Notes: generated by a model from the letters alone, not told the origin. Shown: positions 45,664 through 53,618, numbered from the stretch's first letter. The stretch: 64,000 nt of DNA from Parvimonas sp035282405 (GCF_035282405.1 NZ_JAYKBP010000002.1:453239-517238); one strand, 5' to 3'. Numbers and translations: made by a program.

Positions 45664-45729
45664 AAGAACCCCACCCTTCCTCGATGCTTCGCATCGGCTG
45701 GGTGCCCGGGAACCTTGTTGCTTCGCAAT
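45664..45729. repeat. GC-rich 66-bp palindromic repeat, single inverted copy
   Basis: One unit in the opposite orientation to the others: CCCACCCTTCC, TCGATGCTTCGCATCGG, CCCGGGAACC, TTGTTGCTTCGCAA. It lies between the 378-residue protein gene and array lipoprotein 2. The remaining gap 45378-45660 shows nothing else. Confidence 0.85.
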
Positions 45730-45730
45730 A

Positions 45731-45763
45731 AAAAATGCAGACAAGCTTTAATGTCTGCATTTT
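45731..45763 (-). terminator. Terminator of array lipoprotein 2
   Basis: Perfect 12-bp stem AAAATGCAGACA / TGTCTGCATTTT (45732-45743 and 45752-45763) followed on the minus strand by a T-run. Confidence 0.87.
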
Positions 45764-45775
45764 AGTTTTTACTTT

Positions 45776-46633
45776 TTAGTTATTACCTTTCCATTCTTTT
45801 GCGTTTTTAACTTCATCAGGTAAAACTATCTCTTTAATTTGATTGATTTCTGAAAATTCTGTTTTTGAATCCATATCCAAACTCATTTGCTTTTCATTTT
45901 CGCCAGCTTTCATACTTACTTTCATAGAATAGCTTTTTGGGAAAAGTGTTTTTTTATCGATTTCAAATTTTGCTTCAAATTTTTCTAGGTTAATATTAGT
46001 AAAGAATTTTGCTAAGCTTTGTTGTCTATTAACCCCAGATTTAGATAAAATTTTTTCCAAAATTTCCTTAATAGCTTGGTCATTTCCTGAGTAAGAAATT
46101 TCATAAGATGAATCTTTTTCTTCTACTGTTAGATTTTTTTCAACAGAATTCATTATTTCTAACATTGTATCAAAACTTGTAGGATCTTTTTGTGATTCAG
46201 TTTGCTTTTTTGCTACTTCATTATTAGCTTTCACCCACTCTTTAGTTATTGCATTTTGAACATAAGTACCCTCTTTTGTAATATACATGTTATTTTCTTG
46301 TTCTAGTCCAAAAGATTTAGCCTTTCCTACGATTTTAAGTACAAAAGGTTCATAAGTTGATGTCATTTCAATTTGTGAAGATACTTCTGCTTTTTGACCT
46401 GCCATATTTAAATTTACTGTACTTTGAACGGTTGCTTTTGAACTCTTTACAGTTTTTAAAGCTTCAGTTATCTTTTTAATAAGCTCTTTATTTGATAATT
46501 TACCATTTGAATTTTCGTTAGTATTATTAGTAGTACCATTTTCATTATTTTTATCATTAGATGAACATCCTACGGATATAATGGAAATTGAACAGATAGC
46601 TAAAGCCATCAATATTTTTTGTATTTTTTTCAT
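45776..46633 (-). CDS. Array lipoprotein 2
   Basis: ATG 46633 (285 residues) with AAGGAGG upstream; an upstream in-frame ATG at 46714 would cross the promoter. Signal MKKIQKILMALAICS, lipobox ISVGC, an Asn/Thr-rich linker, then NKELIKKITEALKTVKSSKA, YISYSGND-type strand (YEISYSGNDQAI), FEIDKKTLFPKSY and KEIVLPDEVKNAKEW. It is likely an outer-face lipid-anchored protein. The fold may be of the LolA/LppX half-barrel type, with the N-terminal helical part and later beta strands, but this is inference from strand pattern. Confidence 0.83.
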   Translation of the reverse strand: MKKIQKILMALAICSISIISVGCSSNDKNNENGTTNNTNENSNGKLSNKELIKKITEALKTVKSSKATVQSTVNLNMAGQKAEVSSQIEMTSTYEPFVLKIVGKAKSFGLEQENNMYITKEGTYVQNAITKEWVKANNEVAKKQTESQKDPTSFDTMLEIMNSVEKNLTVEEKDSSYEISYSGNDQAIKEILEKILSKSGVNRQQSLAKFFTNINLEKFEAKFEIDKKTLFPKSYSMKVSMKAGENEKQMSLDMDSKTEFSEINQIKEIVLPDEVKNAKEWKGNN

Positions 46634-46663
46634 AACATACCTCCTTAATAAATGTATAACTAT

Positions 46664-46692
46664 ATTGTAATATATATTTAATAAAATGTAAA
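46664..46692 (-). promoter_or_regulatory. Promoter of array lipoprotein 2
   Basis: Minus strand TTTACA (46687-46692), 17-bp spacer, TACAAT (46664-46669). Confidence 0.75.
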
Positions 46693-46728
46693 GTTTTAAT
46701 ATCAATCTCAGCAAGAATACTTTACAAT

Positions 46729-46756
46729 AAAAAAAGCAGATATAATCTGCTTTTTT
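46729..46756 (-). terminator. Terminator of array lipoprotein 3
   Basis: Stem AAAAAGCAGAT / ATCTGCTTTTT (46731-46741 and 46745-46755) with a 3-base loop. Confidence 0.86.
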
Positions 46757-46785
46757 GTCATTTATTATTCTGGATTTGAATTTGC

Positions 46786-47670
46786 CTAAGGTAAACTAGG
46801 CAAATTTGGATCTGCATTTTTTGCATTTAGAACATTTTCAGGAATTGTTATAGCTTCAACCTTATTTACATCTGAATACTTTGCTGATATTTCTTCAATC
46901 ATACCAAGTCCATCAACTTTTTGTCCCTTTTCGTAGTAATCATATTTAGCCTTAATATAAAATTCTGTTGGTAAAAATGTCTTTGCATCTACTATAAATT
47001 TATATTCAAAATTAGTAGGTTTTACTTGTTTAAGTAACTTTTCTGCACTCTTATCAATGTAAATTAGTACTTTCGAAATTAAATCTCCAAGAGAAGAATC
47101 ATTTCCTGAATAAGTAACTTCATAAGTCGAACCTTTTTGTATTACTGTCAAATTATCTTTTACAGTTGTCAAAAATTCTAAAGCATTTTTATAATTTACA
47201 AGGTCTCTTCTTCCATCATTTAGCTTTCTAAGAGCTTCAAAAGTAGCTTTTGACCATTCTTTAGTTTTATAATGTTGACTATAAATTGTACTATCTGTAA
47301 TATATTGTTCATTCTCTGTCTTTTTATTTCCAGAACTTAAACTAGTACGATAAATTTTTATAATAGTTGGATTATCAGACATTGCCATATCCATAGTTAC
47401 AGTGGAAACAGATGTTCCATTTTCACCATTTACTGTCTGTTTTTTTTCAACTACTGCCTTTGAACTTTTTACTGTTTTGATAGCTTCTGTATATTTTTGA
47501 AGAAACTCTGAACTATCTACTTTAGTTCCTTTTTCTTCTTCTTTTTTTAAGTTATCTTTATTATCTGTCGTAGTAGTTTTATTTTTATCATCTTTAGATG
47601 AACAGGCTACCACCACTACAGAAAGAGAACAAAAGGCAAGAGCCATTAAAATTTTTTGTGCCTTCTTCAT
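46786..47670 (-). CDS. Array lipoprotein 3
   Basis: A 294-residue member starting directly with MKKAQKILMALAFCS, lipobox VVVAC, and a Lys/Glu/Thr linker. Family motifs: EFLQKYTEAIKTVKSSKA, WSKATFEALRK, YEVTYSGND, YKFIVDAKTFLPTEFY, EAITIPENVLNAK. It ends with ADPNLPSLP, a short tail unlike the EWKxN ends of its sisters, created by a different 3' sequence before its TAG stop. Closest to array lipoprotein 1 by its WKRAT/WSKAT and KTFLP segments. Own promoter and terminator. Confidence 0.82.
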   Translation of the reverse strand: MKKAQKILMALAFCSLSVVVVACSSKDDKNKTTTTDNKDNLKKEEEKGTKVDSSEFLQKYTEAIKTVKSSKAVVEKKQTVNGENGTSVSTVTMDMAMSDNPTIIKIYRTSLSSGNKKTENEQYITDSTIYSQHYKTKEWSKATFEALRKLNDGRRDLVNYKNALEFLTTVKDNLTVIQKGSTYEVTYSGNDSSLGDLISKVLIYIDKSAEKLLKQVKPTNFEYKFIVDAKTFLPTEFYIKAKYDYYEKGQKVDGLGMIEEISAKYSDVNKVEAITIPENVLNAKNADPNLPSLP

Positions 47671-47700
47671 ATTAAACCTCCTTAATAAATGTACTATTAT

Positions 47701-47729
47701 ATAGTAATATATTTTTTAAAAAAAGTAAA
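47701..47729 (-). promoter_or_regulatory. Promoter of array lipoprotein 3
   Basis: Minus strand TTTACT (47724-47729), 17-bp spacer, TACTAT (47701-47706). Confidence 0.75.
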
Positions 47730-47749
47730 TACTTTAATACTTTTTTAGA

Positions 47750-47807
47750 TAAGAACCCCATAATATACCACATCGGGTAGTGCTTAGAAACCTTGTTATT
47801 TCACAAT
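47750..47807. repeat. Decayed copy of the 66-bp palindromic repeat
   Basis: AATAAGAACCCCA ... CATCGGGTAG ... GAAACCTTGTTATTTCACAATAA keeps both ends and a little of the core, in the orientation of the 45.7-kb copy. Confidence 0.6.
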
Positions 47808-47837
47808 AAAAAACAGATAAACATCAGTTTATCTGCT
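47808..47837 (-). terminator. Terminator of array lipoprotein 4
   Basis: Perfect stem CAGATAAAC / GTTTATCTG (47814-47822 and 47827-47835) followed on the minus strand by a T-run. Confidence 0.83.
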
Positions 47838-47844
47838 TAAAATT

Positions 47845-48720
47845 TTATTTACCCGTATAGTCTTTAGCATTTTTAACTTCATCAGGTATTTTTATCGGTT
47901 CAACTTTATTTATATCAGAAATTTCTCCCTTTACATTTATTTTAAAAACATTCTCTTCTCCGTTTCTAACAATTTTTAAATTAATTTCAACAGTATATTC
48001 TTTCGGCATAAATGTATTTTTGTCAATTTTATAAAATAATTCAATTTTTTCTACATTTAGAAGATTATTAACCTTATTTTGAGTTTTTTCTTTCAAAAAT
48101 AAAATCATTATTTTTTTTAGATAATCCTTAATAGAATCATCTGCTCCTGAATAAGAAATTTCATATTCCGAATCTTTTTCTTCTATTTTCAAATTCTTTT
48201 CTATAGAGTTTATAAAATCTATAATTCCTTTAATATTTGAAGCTTCTTTATGTAATAACATTCGTTTTTTACTTTTTTCATCTTTAATATTATACCAGTC
48301 TTTTGTTCTAGATTCATAAGCATAAAATTTATCTTCTGTATAATACATAGTTGTACTATCTTTACTTTCATAATCAATCATTGTACTTGAAACTTTAGAA
48401 ATAGTAGGATTAGAACTTGTTATTACATCCATAATTAAAGTTGTTTCCGCTTTACGACCAAATGAATTAAAAGTATTTTTAAATTCAGTTTTTTGCTTCG
48501 AACTATTAATTGAACTAAAAGCTTCAGTTAGTTTTTTAACTATTTCTTCATTTGATAATTTTTCAGTTTTATCTTCTTTTGTTTCTTTATTTTCTTTCTT
48601 TTCAGTTGTTTCTGTTGTTCCATTTGAAGTGTTTTTCTTTTCATTAGAAGAACAGCCTATGGCAACAACAGAAAGTGAGCAAATTGCTAATGCCATTAAA
48701 ATTTTTTTTGATTTTTTCAT
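47845..48720 (-). CDS. Array lipoprotein 4
   Basis: I start at ATG 48720 (291 residues); the ATG at 48732 lies in the GGGGGAT ribosome-site region and is absent in the sister gene at 50600. Signal MKKSKKILMALAICS, lipobox VAIGC, a Glu/Lys/Thr linker, EEIVKKLTEAFSSINSSKQK, YEISYSGADDSIKDYLKK, FYKIDKNTFMPKEYTV and EPIKIPDEVKNAKDYTGK. It is the closest pair partner of array lipoprotein 5, sharing leader, promoter region and the MPKEYTVEI segment, so a recent duplication. Confidence 0.83.
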   Translation of the reverse strand: MKKSKKILMALAICSLSVVAIGCSSNEKKNTSNGTTETTEKKENKETKEDKTEKLSNEEIVKKLTEAFSSINSSKQKTEFKNTFNSFGRKAETTLIMDVITSSNPTISKVSSTMIDYESKDSTTMYYTEDKFYAYESRTKDWYNIKDEKSKKRMLLHKEASNIKGIIDFINSIEKNLKIEEKDSEYEISYSGADDSIKDYLKKIMILFLKEKTQNKVNNLLNVEKIELFYKIDKNTFMPKEYTVEINLKIVRNGEENVFKINVKGEISDINKVEPIKIPDEVKNAKDYTGK

Positions 48721-48750
48721 AATATCCCCCATAAATAAATATTTAACTAT

Positions 48751-48779
48751 ATAGTAATATATTTTTTTAAAAAAGTAAA
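48751..48779 (-). promoter_or_regulatory. Promoter of array lipoprotein 4
   Basis: Minus strand TTTACT (48774-48779), 17-bp spacer, TACTAT (48751-48756). Confidence 0.75.
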
Positions 48780-48795
48780 GACTTAAATATTACAT

Positions 48796-48826
48796 AAAAA
48801 GCAGACAAACATTAGTTTATCTGCTT
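48796..48826 (-). terminator. Terminator of array lipoprotein 5
   Basis: Stem GCAGACAAAC / GTTTATCTGC (48801-48810 and 48815-48824, one mismatch) with a T-run on the minus strand. Confidence 0.82.
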
Positions 48827-48831
48827 AAAAT

Positions 48832-49689
48832 TTAATTTCCTGTATATTCTTCTGCATTTTTAACCTCATCAGGTATTTTTATCGGGCTAACTTTATTAAT
48901 ATCAGAAAATTCTCCGTTTACAGAAACTACAAAATACCTTTCTTTTTTGACTTTACGAGATTTTGTATAAATTTCAACAGTATATTCTTTTGGCATAAAT
49001 GTCTTTTTATCAACTTTATAAAGAATCTCAAATTTTTCTACATTCGCATCGTTAAGAAATTGATTTATAGAATTTTCATTCATAAATATAACCATTACTT
49101 TTTTTAAATAATTTATAATAGAATCATCAGCTCCTGAAAAAGAAATTTCATATTCAGAATTTTTTTCTTCGACTTTCAAATTCTTTTCTACAGAATTTAT
49201 AAGTTCGATTAACCATTCAATATTTGAAGCCTCTTTATGTGATAGCATAAGTTTTTTGCCGTATTCATCTTTAATATTAGCCCATTCATTTGTTATAGCA
49301 TCATGGCCATAAAAATTATCTTCAGTAAAATACATCATCATACTATTTTTCCCCTTGAAGTTAATAGGTGTACTTGCAAGTTTAGTAATAGTAGGGCTAT
49401 CACTTGTTGTTATATCCACAATCATAGCAGTTTCTCTTTTACTACCATTTACATCAAAAGAAGTTTTAAATTCAGTTTTTTGTTTTAAACTCTTTATTGA
49501 TTTTGTAGCTTCAGTAATTTTTTTGACTATTTCTTCATTTGATGATTTACTTGATTTGTTTTCTTTCTTGTCAGTTGTTTCACTTGTATCATTAGCAGTA
49601 TTTTTCTTTTCATTAGAAGAACAGCCTATGGCAACAACAGAAAGTGAGCAAATTGCTAATGCCATTAAATATTTTTTTGATTTTTTCAT
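48832..49689 (-). CDS. Array lipoprotein 5
   Basis: ATG 49689 (285 residues), chosen as for its sister at 48720. Signal MKKSKKYLMALAICS, lipobox VAIGC, a Ser/Lys linker, EEIVKKITEATKSIKSLKQK, YEISFSGADDSIINYLKK, LYKVDKKTFMPKEYTV and SPIKIPDEVKNAEEYTGN. It begins only 41 bases after the stop of array lipoprotein 6. In that gap just a fragment of the array promoter (TACTAC) remains, without its -35 half, so this copy is probably expressed by read-through from the gene before it. Confidence 0.82.
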   Translation of the reverse strand: MKKSKKYLMALAICSLSVVAIGCSSNEKKNTANDTSETTDKKENKSSKSSNEEIVKKITEATKSIKSLKQKTEFKTSFDVNGSKRETAMIVDITTSDSPTITKLASTPINFKGKNSMMMYFTEDNFYGHDAITNEWANIKDEYGKKLMLSHKEASNIEWLIELINSVEKNLKVEEKNSEYEISFSGADDSIINYLKKVMVIFMNENSINQFLNDANVEKFEILYKVDKKTFMPKEYTVEIYTKSRKVKKERYFVVSVNGEFSDINKVSPIKIPDEVKNAEEYTGN

Positions 49690-49730
49690 AATATCCCCCA
49701 TAAATAAATATTAAATATGTAGTAATAAAA

Positions 49731-50600
49731 TTATTTCCCTTTCCATTCCTCTGCATTTTTTACTTCATCAGGTAATGTAATTGGATCAACATTGTTTATA
49801 TCATAATATTGTGATTTAAAATCAAATACATAATAACTCTCTTTTTTACTTTTTTTAAATTTCATTTTAATCTTAACTGTATATTCTATTGGCATAAATG
49901 AACTCTTATCAGCTCTGTAAACTATATCACATTTTTCTAAATCTGTAAGTTCAAAAAGCTTATCAGTAAGAGGTGCATTGACAAAACAAAGTTGTTTTAA
50001 ATAATCTTTAAGATTAACTTCTGCTCCTGAATAAGAAATTTCATATTCTGAACCTTTTTCTTCTATTTTCAAATTCTTTTCGATTGATTGCAGAACTTTT
50101 ATAATTGCCTCAATATTTACAGAATTTTTTTGTGTCTCAAATGTTTTTTTTCTACCTGCATCCTTAACATTATACCATTTTTTTGTTTCTGAATCTTGAG
50201 CATATGAAGCATCTTCAGTAAAATACATATTAAAATCTCTACTTTTTATATCATCCTTCAAATTACTTAAAAGTTTAGTAACAGTAGGATTCTCACTTGT
50301 TGTTACTTGCATAATTATACTTTGAAGAATCATATCCCTATCAGAAGAAATAGATTCCTTATAATCAGTTAACTGTCTTGAACTTTTTATAGATTTTGTA
50401 GCTTCAGTAGCTTTCTTAAAAATTTCTTCATTTGATAATTTAACCTCTTTCTTTTCTGTTGCCTCTTTCTTTTCTGTTGCCTCTTTCTTTTCTGTTGTTT
50501 CATTTGTAGTATTTTTCTTCTCTTCAGAAGAACAGCTAACTGCCACAACAGAAAGAGAGCAAATTGCCAACATCATTAGAATTTTTTTGAGTTTTTTCAT
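49731..50600 (-). CDS. Array lipoprotein 6, with KKEATE repeats
   Basis: A 289-residue member: MKKLKKILMMLAICS, lipobox VAVSC, then a linker with three near-identical six-residue units (KKEATE, KKEATE, KKEVKL) encoded by nearly identical 18-base DNA repeats. NEEIFKKATEATKSIKSSRQ, YEISYSGAEVNLKDYLKQ, YRADKSSFMPIEYTV and DPITLPDEVKNAEEWKGK follow. Unlike its sisters it has no terminator after its stop; the next gene starts 41 bases on. The short repeats could change number by slippage, giving linker length variation. Confidence 0.82.
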   Translation of the reverse strand: MKKLKKILMMLAICSLSVVAVSCSSEEKKNTTNETTEKKEATEKKEATEKKEVKLSNEEIFKKATEATKSIKSSRQLTDYKESISSDRDMILQSIIMQVTTSENPTVTKLLSNLKDDIKSRDFNMYFTEDASYAQDSETKKWYNVKDAGRKKTFETQKNSVNIEAIIKVLQSIEKNLKIEEKGSEYEISYSGAEVNLKDYLKQLCFVNAPLTDKLFELTDLEKCDIVYRADKSSFMPIEYTVKIKMKFKKSKKESYYVFDFKSQYYDINNVDPITLPDEVKNAEEWKGK

Positions 50601-50630
50601 AATATCCCCCTTAAATAAATATTCAAGTAT

Positions 50631-50659
50631 ATATTAATATATTTTTTTAAAAATGTAAA
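50631..50659 (-). promoter_or_regulatory. Promoter of array lipoprotein 6
   Basis: Minus strand TTTACA (50654-50659), 17-bp spacer, TAATAT (50631-50636). Confidence 0.73.
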
Positions 50660-50683
50660 GACTTAAAAATATTTTTAAAGAAA

Positions 50684-50715
50684 AAAAGCAGATAAATTAA
50701 AATTCATCTGCTTTT
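50684..50715 (-). terminator. Terminator of array lipoprotein 7
   Basis: Stem AAAAGCAGATAAATT / AATTCATCTGCTTTT with one mismatch around a 2-base centre, followed by a minus-strand T-run. Confidence 0.86.
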
Positions 50716-50725
50716 GCTTTTATGA

Positions 50726-51559
50726 TTAGTTGCTTCTTTTCCATTCTTTTGCATTTTTAACTTCATCAGGTATTGTTAATCCTTTAACTTCATTGATTTC
50801 AGAAAACTCTACTTTTAGCTCCATTTGAAATACAGTCTCTTTATCTTTATTAGGATATTTTATGGTTGTTTTCACTTCATACTCTTTTGGCATAAATGTC
50901 TTTTTATCAACTTTATATTTCAATTCAAGTTTATCCAATTTAATATTATCCAATACTTGACCTAAATCTTGTTGATTATTACTTAAAGCTTTTTTTAGAG
51001 CTTCCTTAACAGCATCATCATTTCCTGAGTAAGTAATTTCATATTCTGAATCTTTTTCTTCTACTGTCAAATTCTTATCCAAAGCATTCATCATTTCTAA
51101 CATTCCATCTAGATTTGAAGCGTTTTTTTGTGATTGCATTGCTTTTTTAGTTGTTTCATCTTTAATATTAAACCATTCATTAGTTTCCGGATCTAAAGCA
51201 TAGACAGCGTCTTCTGTAATATAAGTATTTATATTAATAGTTCTTCCTAATGCTATCATATTACCTGTAACTTTAACAATAGTGGGATCAGAACCTACTA
51301 TTATGTCCATATTAAAAATAGTTTCAGTCTTTTTTCCAAGTACATCTAAACTAGTTTTATTTGTAACTTTTGCCTTTGAATTCTTAATTGATTTAGAAGC
51401 TTCATTAACCTTCTTTAATAATTCTTCATTTGATAATTTACTATTTTCTTTTGTATTATCTGTTGTTGTATTTTTCTTTTCATCAGAAGAGCATCCTACT
51501 GCCACTATAGAAAGCGAACAAACAGCAAGAGCCATTAATATTCTTTGTACTTTTTTCAT
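50726..51559 (-). CDS. Array lipoprotein 7
   Basis: A 277-residue member: MKKVQRILMALAVCS, lipobox VAVGC, short Asp/Lys/Asn linker, NEELLKKVNEASKSIKNSKAK, WFNIKDETTKKAMQSQKNASNL, YEITYSGNDDAVKEALKKAL, YKVDKKTFMPKEYEV and KGLTIPDEVKNAKEWKRSN. It seems the most typical copy and a good query for the family. Own promoter, GGAGG site and terminator. Confidence 0.84.
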   Translation of the reverse strand: MKKVQRILMALAVCSLSIVAVGCSSDEKKNTTTDNTKENSKLSNEELLKKVNEASKSIKNSKAKVTNKTSLDVLGKKTETIFNMDIIVGSDPTIVKVTGNMIALGRTININTYITEDAVYALDPETNEWFNIKDETTKKAMQSQKNASNLDGMLEMMNALDKNLTVEEKDSEYEITYSGNDDAVKEALKKALSNNQQDLGQVLDNIKLDKLELKYKVDKKTFMPKEYEVKTTIKYPNKDKETVFQMELKVEFSEINEVKGLTIPDEVKNAKEWKRSN

Positions 51560-51591
51560 ATAAAAAACCTCCTAATTTGTTGTACAACTAT

Positions 51592-51620
51592 ATAGTAATA
51601 TATTTTCAAACAAAAGTAAA
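51592..51620 (-). promoter_or_regulatory. Promoter of array lipoprotein 7
   Basis: Minus strand TTTACT (51615-51620), 17-bp spacer, TACTAT (51592-51597). Confidence 0.75.
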
Positions 51621-51636
51621 GTATCAAAAAATTTAT

Positions 51637-51672
51637 AAAAAAATGCAGATAAATGTCGAATTTATCTGCATT
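51637..51672 (-). terminator. Terminator of array lipoprotein 8
   Basis: Perfect stem TGCAGATAAA / TTTATCTGCA (51644-51653 and 51661-51670), preceded on the plus strand by an A-run. Confidence 0.86.
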
Positions 51673-51678
51673 AAAAAT

Positions 51679-51703
51679 TTTATTGTGAAACAATAAGGTT
51701 CTT
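51679..51703. repeat. Remnant of the 66-bp palindromic repeat
   Basis: TTATTGTGAAACAATAAGGTTCTTC keeps only the two ends of the unit; the GC-rich middle is deleted. Confidence 0.55.
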
Positions 51704-51705
51704 CT

Positions 51706-52578
51706 TTAATTCTTGTTCCATTCCTTAGCATTTTTAACTTCATCTGGAATTGTTATTTCTTTAACTTCATTAATTTCTGAATAACTTGCTTTTAAATCCA
51801 TATCAAAAGATAATTCTTTATCATTTTGCTTTAGTTTAACAGTTGTTGTCATTTCATATTCTTTTGGGAAAAATGTCTTTTTATCAATTACATATCTGAT
51901 ATTAAGTTTACTTACTTCCATCCCATCAAGCAATCCCTTCGCTTTTGGTTGACTTGAACTCATGATTTTTTTCAATGCTTCCTTAACAGCATCATCTGTT
52001 CCTGAATAAGTAATTTCATAACCTGAATCTTTTTCTTCTACTTTTGCTTTATCCCCAATAGACTTAAAAAGTTCTACCATTCCTTCAAGATTTCCAACAT
52101 TTTTTTGTGATTCAAATGAACTTTTCATTGTTGGATCAGCAATCTTCAGCCAAGTTTTAGTCAATGTATTCTTAACGTAAGTAGCTTCTTTTGTAATATA
52201 CATATCCATATCAACGGATCGTCCCAATGTTGTCATCTTTCCACCAACTTTAAAAACGAACGGATCTAAAGTCATTGTTACATCCATATCCATATTTGTA
52301 CTTGTCTTTTTACCTGCCAAATCCATAGACGTATTATTTTTTACTTTTGCCTTTGAACTTTTCATTGACTTTGTGGCTTCATCAAACTTCTTAGCAAGCT
52401 CTTCATTTGTTAATTTACCAGTATTTTTATTTTTTGAATCTTCGCCTGTAGTATTATTCTCACTTGTAGTAGTCGTATTATCTTTATTATCCTTGTTATC
52501 TTTAGATGAACAACCTACTGCTACTATAGAAATTGAACAAATTGCTAAAGCCATCAAAAATTTTTGTAACTTTTTCAT
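51706..52578 (-). CDS. Array lipoprotein 8
   Basis: A 290-residue member: MKKLQKFLMALAICS, lipobox VAVGC, an Asn/Asp/Thr linker, NEELAKKFDEATKSMKSSKAK, WLKIADPTMKSSFESQKNVGNL, YEITYSGTDDAVKEALKKIM, YVIDKKTFFPKEYEM and KEITIPDEVKNAKEWNKN. Similar to copies 7 and 9 in the middle part. GGAGG site, own promoter and terminator. Confidence 0.84.
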   Translation of the reverse strand: MKKLQKFLMALAICSISIVAVGCSSKDNKDNKDNTTTTSENNTTGEDSKNKNTGKLTNEELAKKFDEATKSMKSSKAKVKNNTSMDLAGKKTSTNMDMDVTMTLDPFVFKVGGKMTTLGRSVDMDMYITKEATYVKNTLTKTWLKIADPTMKSSFESQKNVGNLEGMVELFKSIGDKAKVEEKDSGYEITYSGTDDAVKEALKKIMSSSQPKAKGLLDGMEVSKLNIRYVIDKKTFFPKEYEMTTTVKLKQNDKELSFDMDLKASYSEINEVKEITIPDEVKNAKEWNKN

Positions 52579-52608
52579 ATTAAACCTCCTAAATAAAAGT
52601 ACAATTAT

Positions 52609-52637
52609 ATAGTAATATATTTTTAAATAAAAGTAAA
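52609..52637 (-). promoter_or_regulatory. Promoter of array lipoprotein 8
   Basis: Minus strand TTTACT (52632-52637), 17-bp spacer, TACTAT (52609-52614). Confidence 0.75.
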
Positions 52638-52656
52638 GCCCTCCAAAATTTATAAA

Positions 52657-52690
52657 GAAAAATGCAGATAAATGTCTAATTTATCTGCGT
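52657..52690 (-). terminator. Terminator of array lipoprotein 9
   Basis: Stem GCAGATAAA / TTTATCTGC (52664-52672 and 52680-52688), nearly identical to the terminator of copy 8. Confidence 0.84.
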
Positions 52691-52695
52691 TAAAG

Positions 52696-52761
52696 TTTTT
52701 GTTGTGAAACAACAAGGCTCTCCGGCAACCTCCTGATATGTCGTGCTAGGTTGAGGTTCTT
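52696..52761. repeat. Decayed copy of the 66-bp palindromic repeat
   Basis: TTTTGTTGTGAAACAACAAGG ... CCTCCTGAT ... GTTGAGGTTCTTC keeps both ends and the length of a unit, but the core is mutated. Confidence 0.65.
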
Positions 52762-52763
52762 CT

Positions 52764-53567
52764 TTAATTTTTCTTCCATTCCCTAGCATTTTTAACTTCA
52801 TCTGGAATTGTTATTTCTTTTAATTCATTTATATCATAATATTTAACATTAAAATCTATTTCTATGATTAATGGTTGGTTTGAAATAGAAGCTTTAATTT
52901 TAGTTTTTATATTAACTTCTGTTAGGTTAAATGTCTTCTTATCAATTATGAATTTTGCATCAAATTGTTCCAATTCGATATTGTTTTGAATCACTTTTTG
53001 TGAATTAGGTTGACTAGCAACTATAATCTTTTTTAAAGGTTCTTTAACTACATCATCGGTTCCTGAGTAAGTAACTTCATAGTTTGAATCTTTTTGTTCT
53101 ATTTTAAAATTCTTTTCCAAAGCTGTCAAAAGTTCAACCATATTTCCAAAATCAGCTGATGGTTTTTGAGCCTCAAATGATTTTTTATAACTTTCATTTT
53201 GAATATTCAACCACTCTTTACTATAACTATTTTGGAAATAAACAGCCTCTCCAGTAATATACATATTACCATTAATAGTTTGTCCTGATGTTTCAGACTT
53301 TCTACTAATTTTTACAACTGATGGTTCTTTAGTCATTTCAGTTTCTAAATCAAAATTTGTAGTTACTTTCCTACCATTAACATCTATACTTACTGTACTT
53401 ACATTTTTAGATTTTAAACTTTTTGCTGATTTTGTGGCTTCATTAACCTTTTTAACAAGCTCTTCATTAGTAACCTTATGAGATGAACAAGCAACTGCTC
53501 CAATAGAAATTGAAGAAATAGCAAGGGCATCAATATTTTTTGTAATTTTTTCATAGTATACCTCCAT
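52764..53567 (-). pseudogene. Array lipoprotein 9, signal peptide frameshifted
   Basis: The body matches its sisters: NEELVKKVNEATKSAKSLKSK, YEVTYSGTDDVVKEPLKK, FIIDKKTFNLTEV, KEITIPDEVKNAREWKKN. The usual start MKKLQKILM is encoded at 53553 behind GGAGG but continues in the wrong frame. One G is missing in ATGGCC at 53527/53528, where sister genes read ILMALAICS. The open frame can only be entered from an ATG at 53567 that overlaps the ribosome site and gives MEVYYEKITKNIDALAISS, a poor signal peptide. So it is either a recent pseudogene or makes a mislocalised product; a sequencing error is possible. Confidence 0.72.
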
Positions 53568-53583
53568 AATAAATGTATAACTA

Positions 53584-53611
53584 TATTTTAATGCTTTTCA
53601 ATAAAAAGCAA
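53584..53611 (-). promoter_or_regulatory. Weakened promoter of array lipoprotein 9
   Basis: Minus strand TTTGCT (53606-53611), 16-bp spacer, TAAAAT (53584-53589). It deviates from the array form in both the -35 box and the spacing. Confidence 0.5.
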
Positions 53612-53618
53612 AGCCGTG

